This document shows positions 36,678 through 45,085 of a DNA stretch of 64,000 nucleotides, one piece after another. Source of the DNA: Planctomycetota bacterium (GTDB lineage Bacteria; Planctomycetota; UBA1135); the NCBI GenBank assembly GCA_030748415.1, contig JASMMA010000005.1, positions 67,434-131,433 on the forward strand, read 5' to 3'. The position numbers and the translations under genes were made by a program. The notes under the pieces were generated by a model. That model saw only the letters and a program-made list of their open reading frames with translations. It was not told where the DNA came from and ran no database searches. Every line of letters begins with the position of its first letter. Position 1 is the stretch's first letter.

Positions 36678-38003
36678 CTATTCTTCCTCTTCGAAATAAC
36701 CTAATGCCTCTAATTCTTTAATGAGGCTCGCATCCGGAGCGATTGATTTCTTTTCAACGCTTCGGAATCCTTTTTCCTGAAACTCTCGCAGCTCTTTGAG
36801 CATCCGTTTGACCACATCAGGGTTTTCATCGGCAAGGTCTTGAGATTCTCCAAGGTCATCTATGTGATGAAACAGTTCAATGCCATCTTCGGACAAAATG
36901 AGTTTCCATGGGCCACGAATTGCTGCCCACAAATGCTCTGGTTTCGGAACCAAACGAAGTCGGTGGGCAAAGAGCGTGCGATTCGCAAAAGCCAATGGCG
37001 CATCTTTCTGGCCTTGGATTAAAGAAAGAACACTTTGTCCGTCTAGACCTGGGGGCACAATGAGTCCAGCGGCAGCCAAAGTGGTGGGAAGTATGTCCAC
37101 AACGCTAACATTTGTATAAATGTTGCGGCTTTCTATTCCCCCGGGAGGGCGGAATGTGAAAAGAACTCGGTTGAGTTCGGAATGAAGTTGGAACTCGTGT
37201 CCTGTTCCCCCGTGATCGCCAAATTCTTCGCCATGATCACTCACCAAAACAAGCAATCCATCTTTATCCCAACCAAAACTGGTGAGAATCTTTTCAATCT
37301 CTTGGTCTAAAAAATGAATTTCACTATCGTATTTTGCCGCCGAATCCTCCAGTTTATTTTTCTTCTTTTCGTACCACGGCTCCCGCTTGTTGTAGGGCAT
37401 ATGCGGATCCATGAAGTGTAGATAAACAAAGGAAGGCTTCTCTCCGTTAATCTTCTCTTTCCACTCTTGGATTTGTTCACCAACCTTCCTGGCGTCATCC
37501 TTTCGGAATAGTTTCCACTCGTCAAAAGCGCGGTCAAAGCCAATCTCAGAACCAATATTTAGATTCGTCGCAATACCAAATGTTTGATATCCCGCCGCCT
37601 TAAAGGACTCGGCCATGACGCCGACTTCTTTTGGAAGTTGATTTAGTGGGAGGACCTCGGTGTCAATCCCTCGCTGGCTCCTCCGCTTAAAAGCCATAAA
37701 GCCTTCAATAATCCCATGGTTGGTTGGGTAAAGGCCTGTGAAAACCGAGGCGACGGCTGGGGCAGTCCACGAGCTTGTGGAGTAGGCCCGATGAAAGACG
37801 GCAGATTGCTCGGCCATTTTGGCCAAAAAGGGTGCTGTTTCGACCTCGTTTCCATAAAAGCCCAAGTGGTCAGGGCGTAGAGTGTCAATCATTACTACAA
37901 CCACATCGGGGGCCTTCCATTCCTCCAGCACTTCTTGGGATGGAGAACAGACCGGCAAAGAAAGAGCCATCAGGCAGACAAGGGGAGCTCGGGAACCAAA
38001 CAT
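36678..38003 (-). CDS. Exported sulfatase-like hydrolase, Thr type (copy D)
   Basis: 441 aa, the shortest of the seven and the only one without a multi-helix membrane module. The N-terminus is a signal peptide ending LPVCSPSQ, which may be a non-ideal lipobox. MIDTLRPDHL gives the metal Asp, T80 (SWTAPAVASVFTG) is in the nucleophile position, and LVSDHGEEFGDHG plus GHEFQL supply C-terminal ligands. The tail is EALGYFEEEE. It should act in the periplasm or at the outer membrane on a phosphate or related ester. It diverges from copy E. Confidence 0.83.
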   Translation of the reverse strand: MFGSRAPLVCLMALSLPVCSPSQEVLEEWKAPDVVVVMIDTLRPDHLGFYGNEVETAPFLAKMAEQSAVFHRAYSTSSWTAPAVASVFTGLYPTNHGIIEGFMAFKRRSQRGIDTEVLPLNQLPKEVGVMAESFKAAGYQTFGIATNLNIGSEIGFDRAFDEWKLFRKDDARKVGEQIQEWKEKINGEKPSFVYLHFMDPHMPYNKREPWYEKKKNKLEDSAAKYDSEIHFLDQEIEKILTSFGWDKDGLLVLVSDHGEEFGDHGGTGHEFQLHSELNRVLFTFRPPGGIESRNIYTNVSVVDILPTTLAAAGLIVPPGLDGQSVLSLIQGQKDAPLAFANRTLFAHRLRLVPKPEHLWAAIRGPWKLILSEDGIELFHHIDDLGESQDLADENPDVVKRMLKELREFQEKGFRSVEKKSIAPDASLIKELEALGYFEEEE

Positions 38004-38053
38004 GTTTGCACATCCTAACCTTGAGGAGGAAGATTTAGAGTGGGGTGTGGGTT

Positions 38054-40012
38054 ATGATTCCATTAATGAGCGAAGAAACAAAAGCGGTGTCAATGCCAAC
38101 ACGAACCCTAAAAGGCCTCTTGGTAGGCGTTTTCTTTGGCATTGCGATTGGCGCAGTTGAGGGAACCATCCTCATTGCCTTTATGGGTATCGGGCAAAAT
38201 TCTCCCCTTCTGAGTCTCCTTGAATTGCAACTTCACTATTCCCTGAGCTTGGGACTCGTTGGGGCCATGCTCTCTGCTATTGCATTTCGCAGGAGGTTCG
38301 AGAAAGCCGCTTCTACTACCCTCGCCATAGGATTTGCCTTAGTTTTGATTATGTGGCTCCGAGAAGGTTTCTTAATTGGGCCGGATTCAAGCATGGTGGT
38401 TTTTGGGATTGCCTGTGGCATCACTGTCGCCGTGGGCATCTTCCTCGGGAAACGAATTTGCCAATCCAAATTTGGAGGCCGGGCGGGAGTCGGGGCATGC
38501 CTCTTAGTGGGACTTCTTTCTCACGGCGTTACTGCGGCATATACGGGTTCTGGAAAAACCCTAGATTTAGGCATTTCAGCTTGGTCTGAAACGCGACCCC
38601 CCAATTTCCTTGTTGTTCTAATTGATACTCTTCGTGCCGACCGGCTTGGTGCATATGGCTACGAACGCAACACATCTCCCGTCATGGATCAACTAAGCCT
38701 TGAAGGTGCTCGTTTTGAGGCAGCTTACTCTCATGCTCCTTGGACCCGCCCCTCTGTAGCTTCGCTCATGACAAGCTTATATCCACAAAGCCATGACATC
38801 ATCGGGAATGAAGACTCCCTTCCCTCGGGGCTTCCCACTTTAGCCCAGATTCTAAAATTCCGCGGCTATTCCACTGCTGCCTTCTCAGCGAACCCGCAGG
38901 TCATGCCTGTTTATGGATTTGGGCGTGGGTTTGATGTTTTTGGAAACTCCCAGGCTTCTATGCTGCGCCGGACATCCATCGGTCGAGTGGAACATCTCAC
39001 CATGTATGGCATCAAAAAAATATTGCTACCAAGCTTGAGCGGTAAAAAAAGGGACACCGCAAATGAAGATTCAGATGATGTACATAAATCGCTGCGAAAC
39101 TCACAAGCGGGCGGGCTCAATAAATTAGCATTTGAGTGGGTTGACTCTTATTCGGGTAATGAGCCTTTTATGTTGTACATGCAATACTTGGACCCACATT
39201 CACCCTATTCCCCTCCGGTAGATTACCTCAATAGCGATGGACAAGAGCCTGTTGTTCTTCCCTTGAATTTCATCCAAAAAAATGCCCCTCCGTGGCCATT
39301 TATGGATTCAGAAAAGGCCACGCCTGATGTTTTAAGAGGATTAAACCGACTTTACGACGCTGAGATTGCATATGTTGACCACGAGCTTGGCAAATTAATC
39401 GATCGGCTAGAAGCCAAAGGGATGATGGAGAACACGATTGTTGTTGTGACTTCTGACCACGGCGAAGAGTTTTACGACCACAACCAATGGCTTCATGGCC
39501 AATCTTTGTTTGATGAATTAGTTCGCGTCCCCTTAATCTTTTCAGGCCCTGGCATTCAACCTGGTGTCATAAAAAATCCAGTAGGTCTCGTCGATGTGCT
39601 GCCTACCCTTGCCACCCTTGCAGGGATAGATAAGCTTAATTTCCCAATTCATGGCCAGGATTTAAGCTCAACCCTTCTGTCAGGAGAATCCCCCAAAGCA
39701 AAAATCGTTTACTCCGAAAGAAACGGAGCATGGAGCATCAACGCAATTCGCCGAGGCGCTGAAAAGCTCATACGCATTACTGATCCAAGCGGAAAATTTT
39801 ATTGGAAGAAGTACAACATTGAAAAGGATCCGCTTGAAAAAACGGACTTGTTCTCAGCCGCAAATGATGCCGAATTGCAAACTTTGTTAATTGAGGCTGT
39901 CGAAAGTGCTGATGATTTACTTCAAGGAAGAGCCGGCCACGTCGAAGCCGAAGGCCAAAGCAGAGAGGCCTTGGAAGCATTGGGGTATATGGGTGAAGAC
40001 GAGGAAAACTAA
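38054..40012 (+). CDS. Membrane-anchored sulfatase-like hydrolase/transferase, Thr type (copy E)
   Basis: 652 aa from ATG 38054; ATG at 38066 or 38093, or GTG at 38045, are alternatives. Five membrane segments at the start include GIAIGAVEGTIL. The catalytic domain begins at VVLIDTLRADRLG. Thr in WTRPSVASLMTSLYP (about residue 231) takes the nucleophile place, and VTSDHGEEFYDH plus LHGQSLF supply ligands. The tail reads EALGYMGEDEEN. It is a clear paralogue of copy A in both its membrane and catalytic parts, although the two genes lie 13 kb apart. It converges on ispG. Confidence 0.85.
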   Translation: MIPLMSEETKAVSMPTRTLKGLLVGVFFGIAIGAVEGTILIAFMGIGQNSPLLSLLELQLHYSLSLGLVGAMLSAIAFRRRFEKAASTTLAIGFALVLIMWLREGFLIGPDSSMVVFGIACGITVAVGIFLGKRICQSKFGGRAGVGACLLVGLLSHGVTAAYTGSGKTLDLGISAWSETRPPNFLVVLIDTLRADRLGAYGYERNTSPVMDQLSLEGARFEAAYSHAPWTRPSVASLMTSLYPQSHDIIGNEDSLPSGLPTLAQILKFRGYSTAAFSANPQVMPVYGFGRGFDVFGNSQASMLRRTSIGRVEHLTMYGIKKILLPSLSGKKRDTANEDSDDVHKSLRNSQAGGLNKLAFEWVDSYSGNEPFMLYMQYLDPHSPYSPPVDYLNSDGQEPVVLPLNFIQKNAPPWPFMDSEKATPDVLRGLNRLYDAEIAYVDHELGKLIDRLEAKGMMENTIVVVTSDHGEEFYDHNQWLHGQSLFDELVRVPLIFSGPGIQPGVIKNPVGLVDVLPTLATLAGIDKLNFPIHGQDLSSTLLSGESPKAKIVYSERNGAWSINAIRRGAEKLIRITDPSGKFYWKKYNIEKDPLEKTDLFSAANDAELQTLLIEAVESADDLLQGRAGHVEAEGQSREALEALGYMGEDEEN

Positions 40013-40017
40013 GGCCT

Positions 40018-41079
40018 TCATTGCCTTTCCTTAAAAAGGGCAATCTCGTCCATGAGGGCGTCCACCATCTGGTCTTCAGGGACCACGCGAACTTGTTTGC
40101 CATCGCGATAAAGAATTCCCTTTCCGCCCCCGCCGGCAATTCCAATATCCGCCTCTTGGGCTTCTCCAGGCCCATTTACTACACACCCAAGAACGGCAAT
40201 TTTGATGGGTACCTTTTCGCCATCCAGGCGTGCTTCAAGTTCATCCATGAGTGCGTCCAAGTCGATATCAATGCGGCCACAAGTTGGGCAAGCAATTAGC
40301 TCAGGGCTTGTAACCCTTGCGCCAGTGGCCTTCAAAATGTCGAATGCGACGGGGATTTCTTGAGCGGGCTCTCCTGTTAGAGAAACTCGAATCGTGTCAC
40401 CAATTCCGTCTAAAAGGAGTGCGCCAAGGCCTGCAGCGGATTTCAGTGAACCGTAACCGGCGCGGCCAGCTTCGGTCACACCCAAGTGAAGGGGAATGTC
40501 GGTTTGTTCTGCAAACAAACGGTTGGCTTCCACCACCGCTTTTGTGTCCGTTGATTTCAGAGAAACAACAAAGTTGGAAAATCCCATTTCCTCAACGGTC
40601 GCGCAGTGTCGAAGAGCAGACTCCACCATGGCTGCTGCCGATGGGTAGCCGTGTTTTTCTAGAAGGTCCTTTTCGACTGAGCCTGAGTTGACTCCAATAC
40701 GAAGGGCAACACCTGCTGCCGCAGCAGCTTGAACGACCTCTCGAACTCGGTCCAAAGACCCAATGTTCCCTGGATTCAATCGTACTTTGTCCACACCGGC
40801 ATCAATGGAACGGAGAGCAAGTCGGTGTGTGAAGTGAATGTCGGCAATTAAAGGAACCGGACAGTTTTTCCGAATTTCGGGCAAGGCGTCTGCGGCCGCA
40901 TCCGTGTCCACAGTAACGCGCACCAATTCGCAGCCCACTTCCATTAAAGACTCAATTTGGCCGAGGGTCGCAGGGATATCCGCAGTGCTTGAAGAGGTCA
41001 TGGACTGCACCCGAATCGGGTGTTCAGACCCGATTTCCAAAGTACCAACTCGAACAGTGCGCGTCGCTCTTCGTGTCAT
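40018..41079 (-). CDS. ispG: (E)-4-hydroxy-3-methylbut-2-enyl-diphosphate synthase IspG
   Basis: 4Fe-4S enzyme of the MEP isoprenoid pathway; it converts the cyclic diphosphate MEcPP to HMBPP in the cytoplasm. A TIM barrel (~1-260; VRVTVDTDAA, ADIHFTH, KVRLNPGNIG, IGVNSGSVE) is followed by the cluster domain with CPTCGR near residue 263 and VLGCVVNGPGEA near 300. 353 aa fits the short bacterial type without the plant-type insert. The start is a clear ATG, 23 nt from the divergent radical SAM gene. Confidence 0.96.
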   Translation of the reverse strand: MTRRATRTVRVGTLEIGSEHPIRVQSMTSSSTADIPATLGQIESLMEVGCELVRVTVDTDAAADALPEIRKNCPVPLIADIHFTHRLALRSIDAGVDKVRLNPGNIGSLDRVREVVQAAAAAGVALRIGVNSGSVEKDLLEKHGYPSAAAMVESALRHCATVEEMGFSNFVVSLKSTDTKAVVEANRLFAEQTDIPLHLGVTEAGRAGYGSLKSAAGLGALLLDGIGDTIRVSLTGEPAQEIPVAFDILKATGARVTSPELIACPTCGRIDIDLDALMDELEARLDGEKVPIKIAVLGCVVNGPGEAQEADIGIAGGGGKGILYRDGKQVRVVPEDQMVDALMDEIALFKERQ

Positions 41080-41102
41080 GCGGCGGGTATTCTATTCCAC
41101 CG

Positions 41103-41876
41103 ATGCCCATCCCCCTTCAAGACGCCTGGCTTTACGGTCCCGTGGATTCTCGCCGCTACGGCCGAAGCCTTGGCGTGAACCCCTTGCCAGTGGACCGCAA
41201 ACTCTGCTCCCTTGACTGCCTTTACTGTCAGTATGGTTTCACAAAGGCGCAAAATGTTGCAGGACGAGCGGAACTTCCCGGATTAGACGAACTGAAAGCT
41301 GCGTTTCATCGAGAATTTTCCCGATTGGCTGAAGCGAATGACCTACCTAACAGAATCACAGTTGCTGGAAATGGCGAACCCACCCTGCATCCCGATTTTT
41401 TGGAAATCAGCCGCGCCCTATGCAAAAGTCGCGACCAACATTTTCCTGGCGCCACAATTGGTTTGCTCTGCAACTCCATGCACCTCAATCGCGAAGATGT
41501 CGTTGAGGCGATTAACAACTATTACGACGAGCCAGCTATGAAGTTGGAGTGGGGAACCGCCGACTGCTTTGCCGCCATGAACCGAGTTCCTGCGGATCGG
41601 TTTAAATCTTTGCTCTCTGGTTTAGAAAAAATCCGTCGTTTTGTTGTGCAAGCCTTATTTATGCATTCCCCACATGGGGACAATGCAACCCAAGAAGAGG
41701 TCACGCTTTGGATTGAACATATGACCCATCTTCGTGACCGCATTGTTCGAGTAGAACTTTATTCTTTGGATCGACCTCCAGCCAATGCAGCGGAAGCCAC
41801 TCGATTATCCCAACAAGAGCTGGCATCAATTGCGGACCGTGTTTCGGCTGCGGGATTCGAAGTCGAAAGCTACTGA
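41103..41876 (+). CDS. Radical SAM protein, wyosine-synthesis-like family
   Basis: 257 aa from ATG 41103. CSLDCLYCQYG near residue 40 is the CX3CX2C cluster motif, preceded by GPVDSRRYGRSLGVNPLP, a conserved opening of the COG0731-like family related to tRNA wybutosine enzymes. ITVAGNGEPTLHPDF and LLCNSMHLNREDV follow. The actual bacterial substrate of this branch is not established. No SPASM-type extra cysteines are present, so it is not a sulfatase maturase. It overlaps the convergent thioesterase gene by 7 nt. Confidence 0.87.
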   Translation: MPIPLQDAWLYGPVDSRRYGRSLGVNPLPVDRKLCSLDCLYCQYGFTKAQNVAGRAELPGLDELKAAFHREFSRLAEANDLPNRITVAGNGEPTLHPDFLEISRALCKSRDQHFPGATIGLLCNSMHLNREDVVEAINNYYDEPAMKLEWGTADCFAAMNRVPADRFKSLLSGLEKIRRFVVQALFMHSPHGDNATQEEVTLWIEHMTHLRDRIVRVELYSLDRPPANAAEATRLSQQELASIADRVSAAGFEVESY

Positions 41877-42238
41877 ACAGGAACCGGTCGGCGGTTTTCA
41901 TCTACCGCGACATAAACCACTTCCGCTTCAGTCACTTTAATTTCCTCACGGGTCGGATCGGATCTCCGACGCACCATTACTTCCACTTTTGCCGTAACCG
42001 ATGTTCGGCCAACGCTCACAAGTTCCGTGTAGAAGGAAACTTGGTCCCCTACGAAAACAGGCTCATGAAAAATAACCTTGTCCATCGCAACAGTGACATA
42101 TCGGCGAGCGGCGTTGACTTTGTGAGCTTCCACAACGGCAGCAAGGTCAATATGGGACAAAATAACACCACCAAAAATCGTGCCGGAGGCGTTTGTGTCC
42201 TTGGGCATCAGGATAGTTCGAATCGCAGGCTCTCTCAT
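41870..42238 (-). CDS. Hot-dog acyl-CoA thioesterase (YciA-like)
   Basis: 122 aa from ATG 42238 (MREPAIRTILMPKDTN). The motif NASGTIFGGVILSHIDLAA holds the catalytic Asp of the acyl-CoA hydrolase family and is followed by VTVAMDKVIFHEPVFVGDQVSFY. It hydrolyses acyl-CoA to free acid and CoA in the cytoplasm; chain preference unknown. A longer open frame to 42307 adds an unconserved leader and is not used. Confidence 0.9.
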   Translation of the reverse strand: MREPAIRTILMPKDTNASGTIFGGVILSHIDLAAVVEAHKVNAARRYVTVAMDKVIFHEPVFVGDQVSFYTELVSVGRTSVTAKVEVMVRRRSDPTREEIKVTEAEVVYVAVDENRRPVPVQ

Positions 42239-42356
42239 TCCCCTATTATGCTCAGAGGGTGCGTTGCGTTCTGCAACAAATCTCTTCAATCCTGGGCGAA
42301 ATCGCACACTTTGCCAAAAAGAGACCCCTAACAGCCCTGGATTTCTCCTCTAGGAG

Positions 42357-42373
42357 TTGGCACGGTGCTTGCA
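42357..42373 (+). promoter_or_regulatory. Sigma-54 (RpoN) -24/-12 promoter
   Basis: TTGGCACGGTGCTTGCA matches the sigma-54 consensus at every conserved position, with GG at 42359-42360 and GC at 42371-42372 in the required 12-nt register. It points rightward, with a start expected near 42384, into the 42239-42487 gap. No annotated plus-strand gene follows. A 30-codon hydrophobic, Trp/Gly-rich frame (42415-42507) begins about 30 nt downstream of the expected start. It could also drive a regulatory RNA or antisense to the hydrolase gene. Confidence 0.65.
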
Positions 42374-42460
42374 TCTATCTGAAGGTCTGCAAAACCCTGA
42401 CGAAGGTCCCAGTCATGCTCGGCTGGGGAATGTGGACATACAGGGGGTTGGCCTGGGGGC

Positions 42461-42502
42461 TTTTTGGGGCTCTCGGGCCACTTTTTATTACTGCCCCAAA
42501 AA
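42461..42502. repeat. 10-bp inverted repeat at the hydrolase 3' end
   Basis: TTTTTGGGGC at 42461-42470 and its exact complement at 42493-42502 are separated by 22 nt. The structure spans the last codons of the alpha/beta hydrolase and the end of the small plus-strand frame. It could fold on either strand, but no T run follows the stem as a terminator would need. Confidence 0.5.
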
Positions 42503-43126
42503 CTTAGCCGTTGCTGTTCGGACCGCTGGGAGCATTCCATGAAAAAAGTGATTGGCTCCCTCAAGAATCTGTATCTCAGCGCCTTGCTCTTGAATGGGTT
42601 TCATTTTTGAGATGTCCACAAATTCGTCTTTATTACCTGCCAGTACTTTCATTCTTTGCGGCCATTGGGTTATCGAAGGCCAAGAATAAAACTGGGTCGG
42701 CCAAGCAATTGCCATGTACTGGGCACAACTTTTCCCGACTCGGTCGGCTAACTCAAGCCCAACGACTGAACCAAAACTAAAACCCCAAATTGCGCGAGGA
42801 GTACCAGGAAACCTATTCCCCAGCCAAGCAAAAGCGCACTCCGCATCATGGACCTCCCCATCCCCTTTGTCGTATTCACCTTCCGAATCTCCAACGCCGC
42901 GAAAGTCAACCCGCAAAGCCGCCCACCCAGCTTCAAGAGCACCCAATGCTCCCCATCGCACTACATTGTTCTTGCGAGAACCGCCATGTTGCGGGTGAGG
43001 ATGAAGAAGTAAAAGGGCACCCTTGGGTTCCCCGCTCGGGACTTCCAAGGTCGCGGAAAGGCGGCCGATAGGGCCGTCTAAAAAAATCCTTTCGGGTGGA
43101 GGGGTATCAAGGTCGCGTGGGGTCAT
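42488..43126 (-). CDS. Alpha/beta hydrolase (dienelactone hydrolase-like)
   Basis: 212-aa soluble hydrolase. The nucleophile elbow GFSFGS is near residue 117; FRGVGDSEGEYD is the strand-loop just before it, and LLHPHPQHGG forms the oxyanion side. The acid Asp lies in AGNKDEFVD and the His in GANHFFHGM. It resembles the small COG2945-type hydrolases of unknown substrate. The sigma-54 promoter downstream would give antisense transcription into its 3' end. Confidence 0.87.
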   Translation of the reverse strand: MTPRDLDTPPPERIFLDGPIGRLSATLEVPSGEPKGALLLLHPHPQHGGSRKNNVVRWGALGALEAGWAALRVDFRGVGDSEGEYDKGDGEVHDAECAFAWLGNRFPGTPRAIWGFSFGSVVGLELADRVGKSCAQYMAIAWPTQFYSWPSITQWPQRMKVLAGNKDEFVDISKMKPIQEQGAEIQILEGANHFFHGMLPAVRTATAKFLGQ

Positions 43127-43137
43127 CGCATTCGCTA

Positions 43138-43626
43138 TTGTCGGAAACTGTGCGTCTTCTTGCCACGCTTCTTACTGACCTTCCCCTGGATGAACAACGG
43201 CTCCGTGGGGTTTTGCTCAACATTAGCCACACCTCGTTGGCGGGGTCCATTCACCAACGCGGCTTGGAGGTCGTTCATTCATTCGGGGATGCTGCGGAAG
43301 ATTTTGATGTTCGGGACATCACTGTTCGGTGCCAGCCCGCGAATACTTGCCATAAGGCTGCGCTTGTTGAGCTTCGCAAGTTAGGGTTCCAACCAGCTAC
43401 TGCGCTGGAATTTGAAACATCGGGCGATTTTGAATCAGACCTCGATGCCTGGTCTTTGGTTCGGGTTTATTCCGACGAACTTAAAGGTTGGGTCATGACT
43501 TCCTTTTTGGATTATGATGAAGCACTCAGGCGAACTGGATCGGATGAGGGACTCCTTCATGCTCCTGTAGGTGGCAAAAAGCGCGGAGTCTTGATTGCCG
43601 CAAGCTCACTCTCGCTTTTGGCCTAA
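43138..43626 (+). CDS. Hypothetical protein
   Basis: About 162 aa if TTG 43138 is the start; GTG 43096 or 43150 are alternatives. No ATG is available near the front. It contains alternating helices and strands with GSIHQRGLEVVHSFGDAAEDFD near the middle and TCHKAALVELRKLGF after it. No signal peptide, membrane segment or known motif is seen. It lies between the divergent hydrolase and the convergent RluA gene, overlapping the latter by 4 nt. Confidence 0.6.
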   Translation: MSETVRLLATLLTDLPLDEQRLRGVLLNISHTSLAGSIHQRGLEVVHSFGDAAEDFDVRDITVRCQPANTCHKAALVELRKLGFQPATALEFETSGDFESDLDAWSLVRVYSDELKGWVMTSFLDYDEALRRTGSDEGLLHAPVGGKKRGVLIAASSLSLLA

Positions 43627-44681
43627 CTCATGTCGGGCCAGATTGGGGCCTCTAATGTAATGCGCTTGCCGGTCATGGGGTGTTCGACTTCCAGCTTCCA
43701 AGCGTGAAGGGCTTGCCGATCCATTCCCAATAGGCCATGGTCTTCTGATGTCAGTTCCCCGTTGACATGTCGAATAAACACATCATCTCCACCGAGATAA
43801 AGTTTATCCCCAAGGATGGGATAGCCCATTGCAGCAAGGTGTACTCGAAGTTGGTGTTGCCGGCCGGTTTTTGGCCGAAGCTCAACCAATGTTTTGGGAG
43901 AGCATTCTCCTGTTTCAGGGAATCGCCGGACAACAGACCATTCGGTTAAGGATGGCTGACCTTCGCCATCTTCCCGCACTCCCATCTTGAGTCGTACAGC
44001 GCTGTTGTTAGACCTGCCTAAGGGTTGGTCCATAACCCCGTTTTCCTCGGGAATCTCCCCCACAACAAGAGCAAGATAAGTCTTCTGAACGGTCCGGGCT
44101 TCGAACTGTCGACCAATGCGCGTTCGGGAAAGTTGATCTTTAGCGCACAGCATCACGCCACTCGTCTCACGGTCTAAACGATGGCAAAGGGTGGGCACTT
44201 CTTCAGCGTTTGGAAAATGCCGCCGGTGGCGTTCGTGAACAAGGTGGATTAACGACCCCGTGAGGTGACCTTTGGATGGATGCACGCTGATGTTGGGTGG
44301 TTTGTTAACCGCAACAAGCCAATCATCTTCAAAGATGCACTCTAAATTGTCTTCGCCTGGGTTTGGGGCGGGTTGGTTGGCGTCCGGTTTGGGAGCGGGC
44401 ATTCGCAATACAACCTCTTGACCCATTCGTAACTTCAGTCCACGGCGAATGGCACCGACTTCTGCTTGCTGTGGGTCCTTACCCGGCATAACTTGCACCC
44501 AGCCATCAGTAATGAACTTGCGAACCCCCTCGCGGGAACGCCAACTCACCCGTGCAGCCAAAAAAGAATCTAAGCGGCCGCCGTGTTCGGGTTCTCCCAC
44601 ACCAAAAACCTGTTCGACATACGGAAGCGAAAGGTCGCGTTGGCCGCGACGCTTTTTTCTGGGAGGGCGAGGTTTTGCCAT
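43623..44681 (-). CDS. RluA-family pseudouridine synthase
   Basis: 352 aa. An S4-like RNA-binding region (~30-95: RLDSFLAARVSWRSREGVRKFI) precedes the catalytic domain. HRLDRETSG, with the catalytic Asp, is near residue 172; VQKTYLALVVG and LRPKTGRQHQLRVHLAAMGYPILGD follow. The basic Pro/Arg/Lys start is variable. It isomerises uridine in rRNA or tRNA; the target position cannot be told. The ATG follows a hairpin-plus-T-run by 3 nt, which may limit its expression. Confidence 0.93.
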   Translation of the reverse strand: MAKPRPPRKKRRGQRDLSLPYVEQVFGVGEPEHGGRLDSFLAARVSWRSREGVRKFITDGWVQVMPGKDPQQAEVGAIRRGLKLRMGQEVVLRMPAPKPDANQPAPNPGEDNLECIFEDDWLVAVNKPPNISVHPSKGHLTGSLIHLVHERHRRHFPNAEEVPTLCHRLDRETSGVMLCAKDQLSRTRIGRQFEARTVQKTYLALVVGEIPEENGVMDQPLGRSNNSAVRLKMGVREDGEGQPSLTEWSVVRRFPETGECSPKTLVELRPKTGRQHQLRVHLAAMGYPILGDKLYLGGDDVFIRHVNGELTSEDHGLLGMDRQALHAWKLEVEHPMTGKRITLEAPIWPDMS

Positions 44682-44684
44682 GAG

Positions 44685-44723
44685 AAAAAATCAGCCTCGG
44701 CACGCAGAGCACCGAGGCTGATT
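44685..44723 (-). terminator. Terminator hairpin of rpsU, abutting the RluA start
   Basis: A perfect 12-bp stem (44712-44723 with 44689-44700, AATCAGCCTCGG and its complement) with an 11-nt loop ends in six T on the minus strand (44690-44685). It lies downstream of rpsU. Only three bases separate the T run from the RluA ATG, and a GAGG ribosome-binding-like sequence is buried in the second arm. Confidence 0.85.
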
Positions 44724-44726
44724 CCG

Positions 44727-44746
44727 GGAATTGAAATTTCAATTCC
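44727..44746. repeat. 20-bp perfect palindrome 3' of rpsU
   Basis: GGAATTGAAATTTCAATTCC is its own reverse complement and lies between the rpsU stop and the terminator stem. It could be a protein-binding operator or part of the RNA 3' end. Confidence 0.7.
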
Positions 44747-44765
44747 GAGTCATCGGGCGGGCGGT

Positions 44766-44972
44766 TTAGAAGCGTGCGCGACGGCGCATCCGCTCAGCGC
44801 GACGAATCGTACGAATCCGCTCGAGCTTGGCGAGGCGACGAGTGGTCTTGGGCTTCTCGTAAAAAGAATTTGCCTTGGCGATTTTAAAAATGCCGGAATA
44901 GTTGCACTGCCGCTTGAAGCGGCGGATGGCAGCTTCTAGCGACTCATTCGGACGGACTTGGACCTTAATCAT
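44766..44972 (-). CDS. rpsU: 30S ribosomal protein bS21
   Basis: 68-aa basic protein with the typical opening MIKVQVRPNESLEAAIRRFKRQ and an Arg/Lys-rich tail ending RRRARF. bS21 helps mRNA engage the ribosome near the anti-Shine-Dalgarno region. It is a single-gene unit with its own strong terminator. It diverges from the RecD2 gene across about 110 bp. Confidence 0.95.
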   Translation of the reverse strand: MIKVQVRPNESLEAAIRRFKRQCNYSGIFKIAKANSFYEKPKTTRRLAKLERIRTIRRAERMRRRARF

Positions 44973-45040
44973 TCTGTGGAAGACTCGTAGGATGTCGGTT
45001 CGGCAAGACCAAAGATTCGGCGCCGGGACCGTTTTAGGGC

Positions 45041-45055
45041 CGAGTAGTGTACTCG
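45041..45055. repeat. Inverted repeat in the rpsU/RecD2 divergent region
   Basis: CGAGTA and TACTCG arms flank GTG. The site lies midway between the two divergent starts, where an operator would be expected. No regulator is known. Confidence 0.4.
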
Positions 45056-45085
45056 CCGACGGGACAACCGTCCACCCTCCTCCTC

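Noticed and set aside
45041-45085. Strong sigma-70 promoter for rpsU or RecD2
   Set aside because: Hexamer matches in this gap are poor in either direction, so only the inverted repeat is reported.
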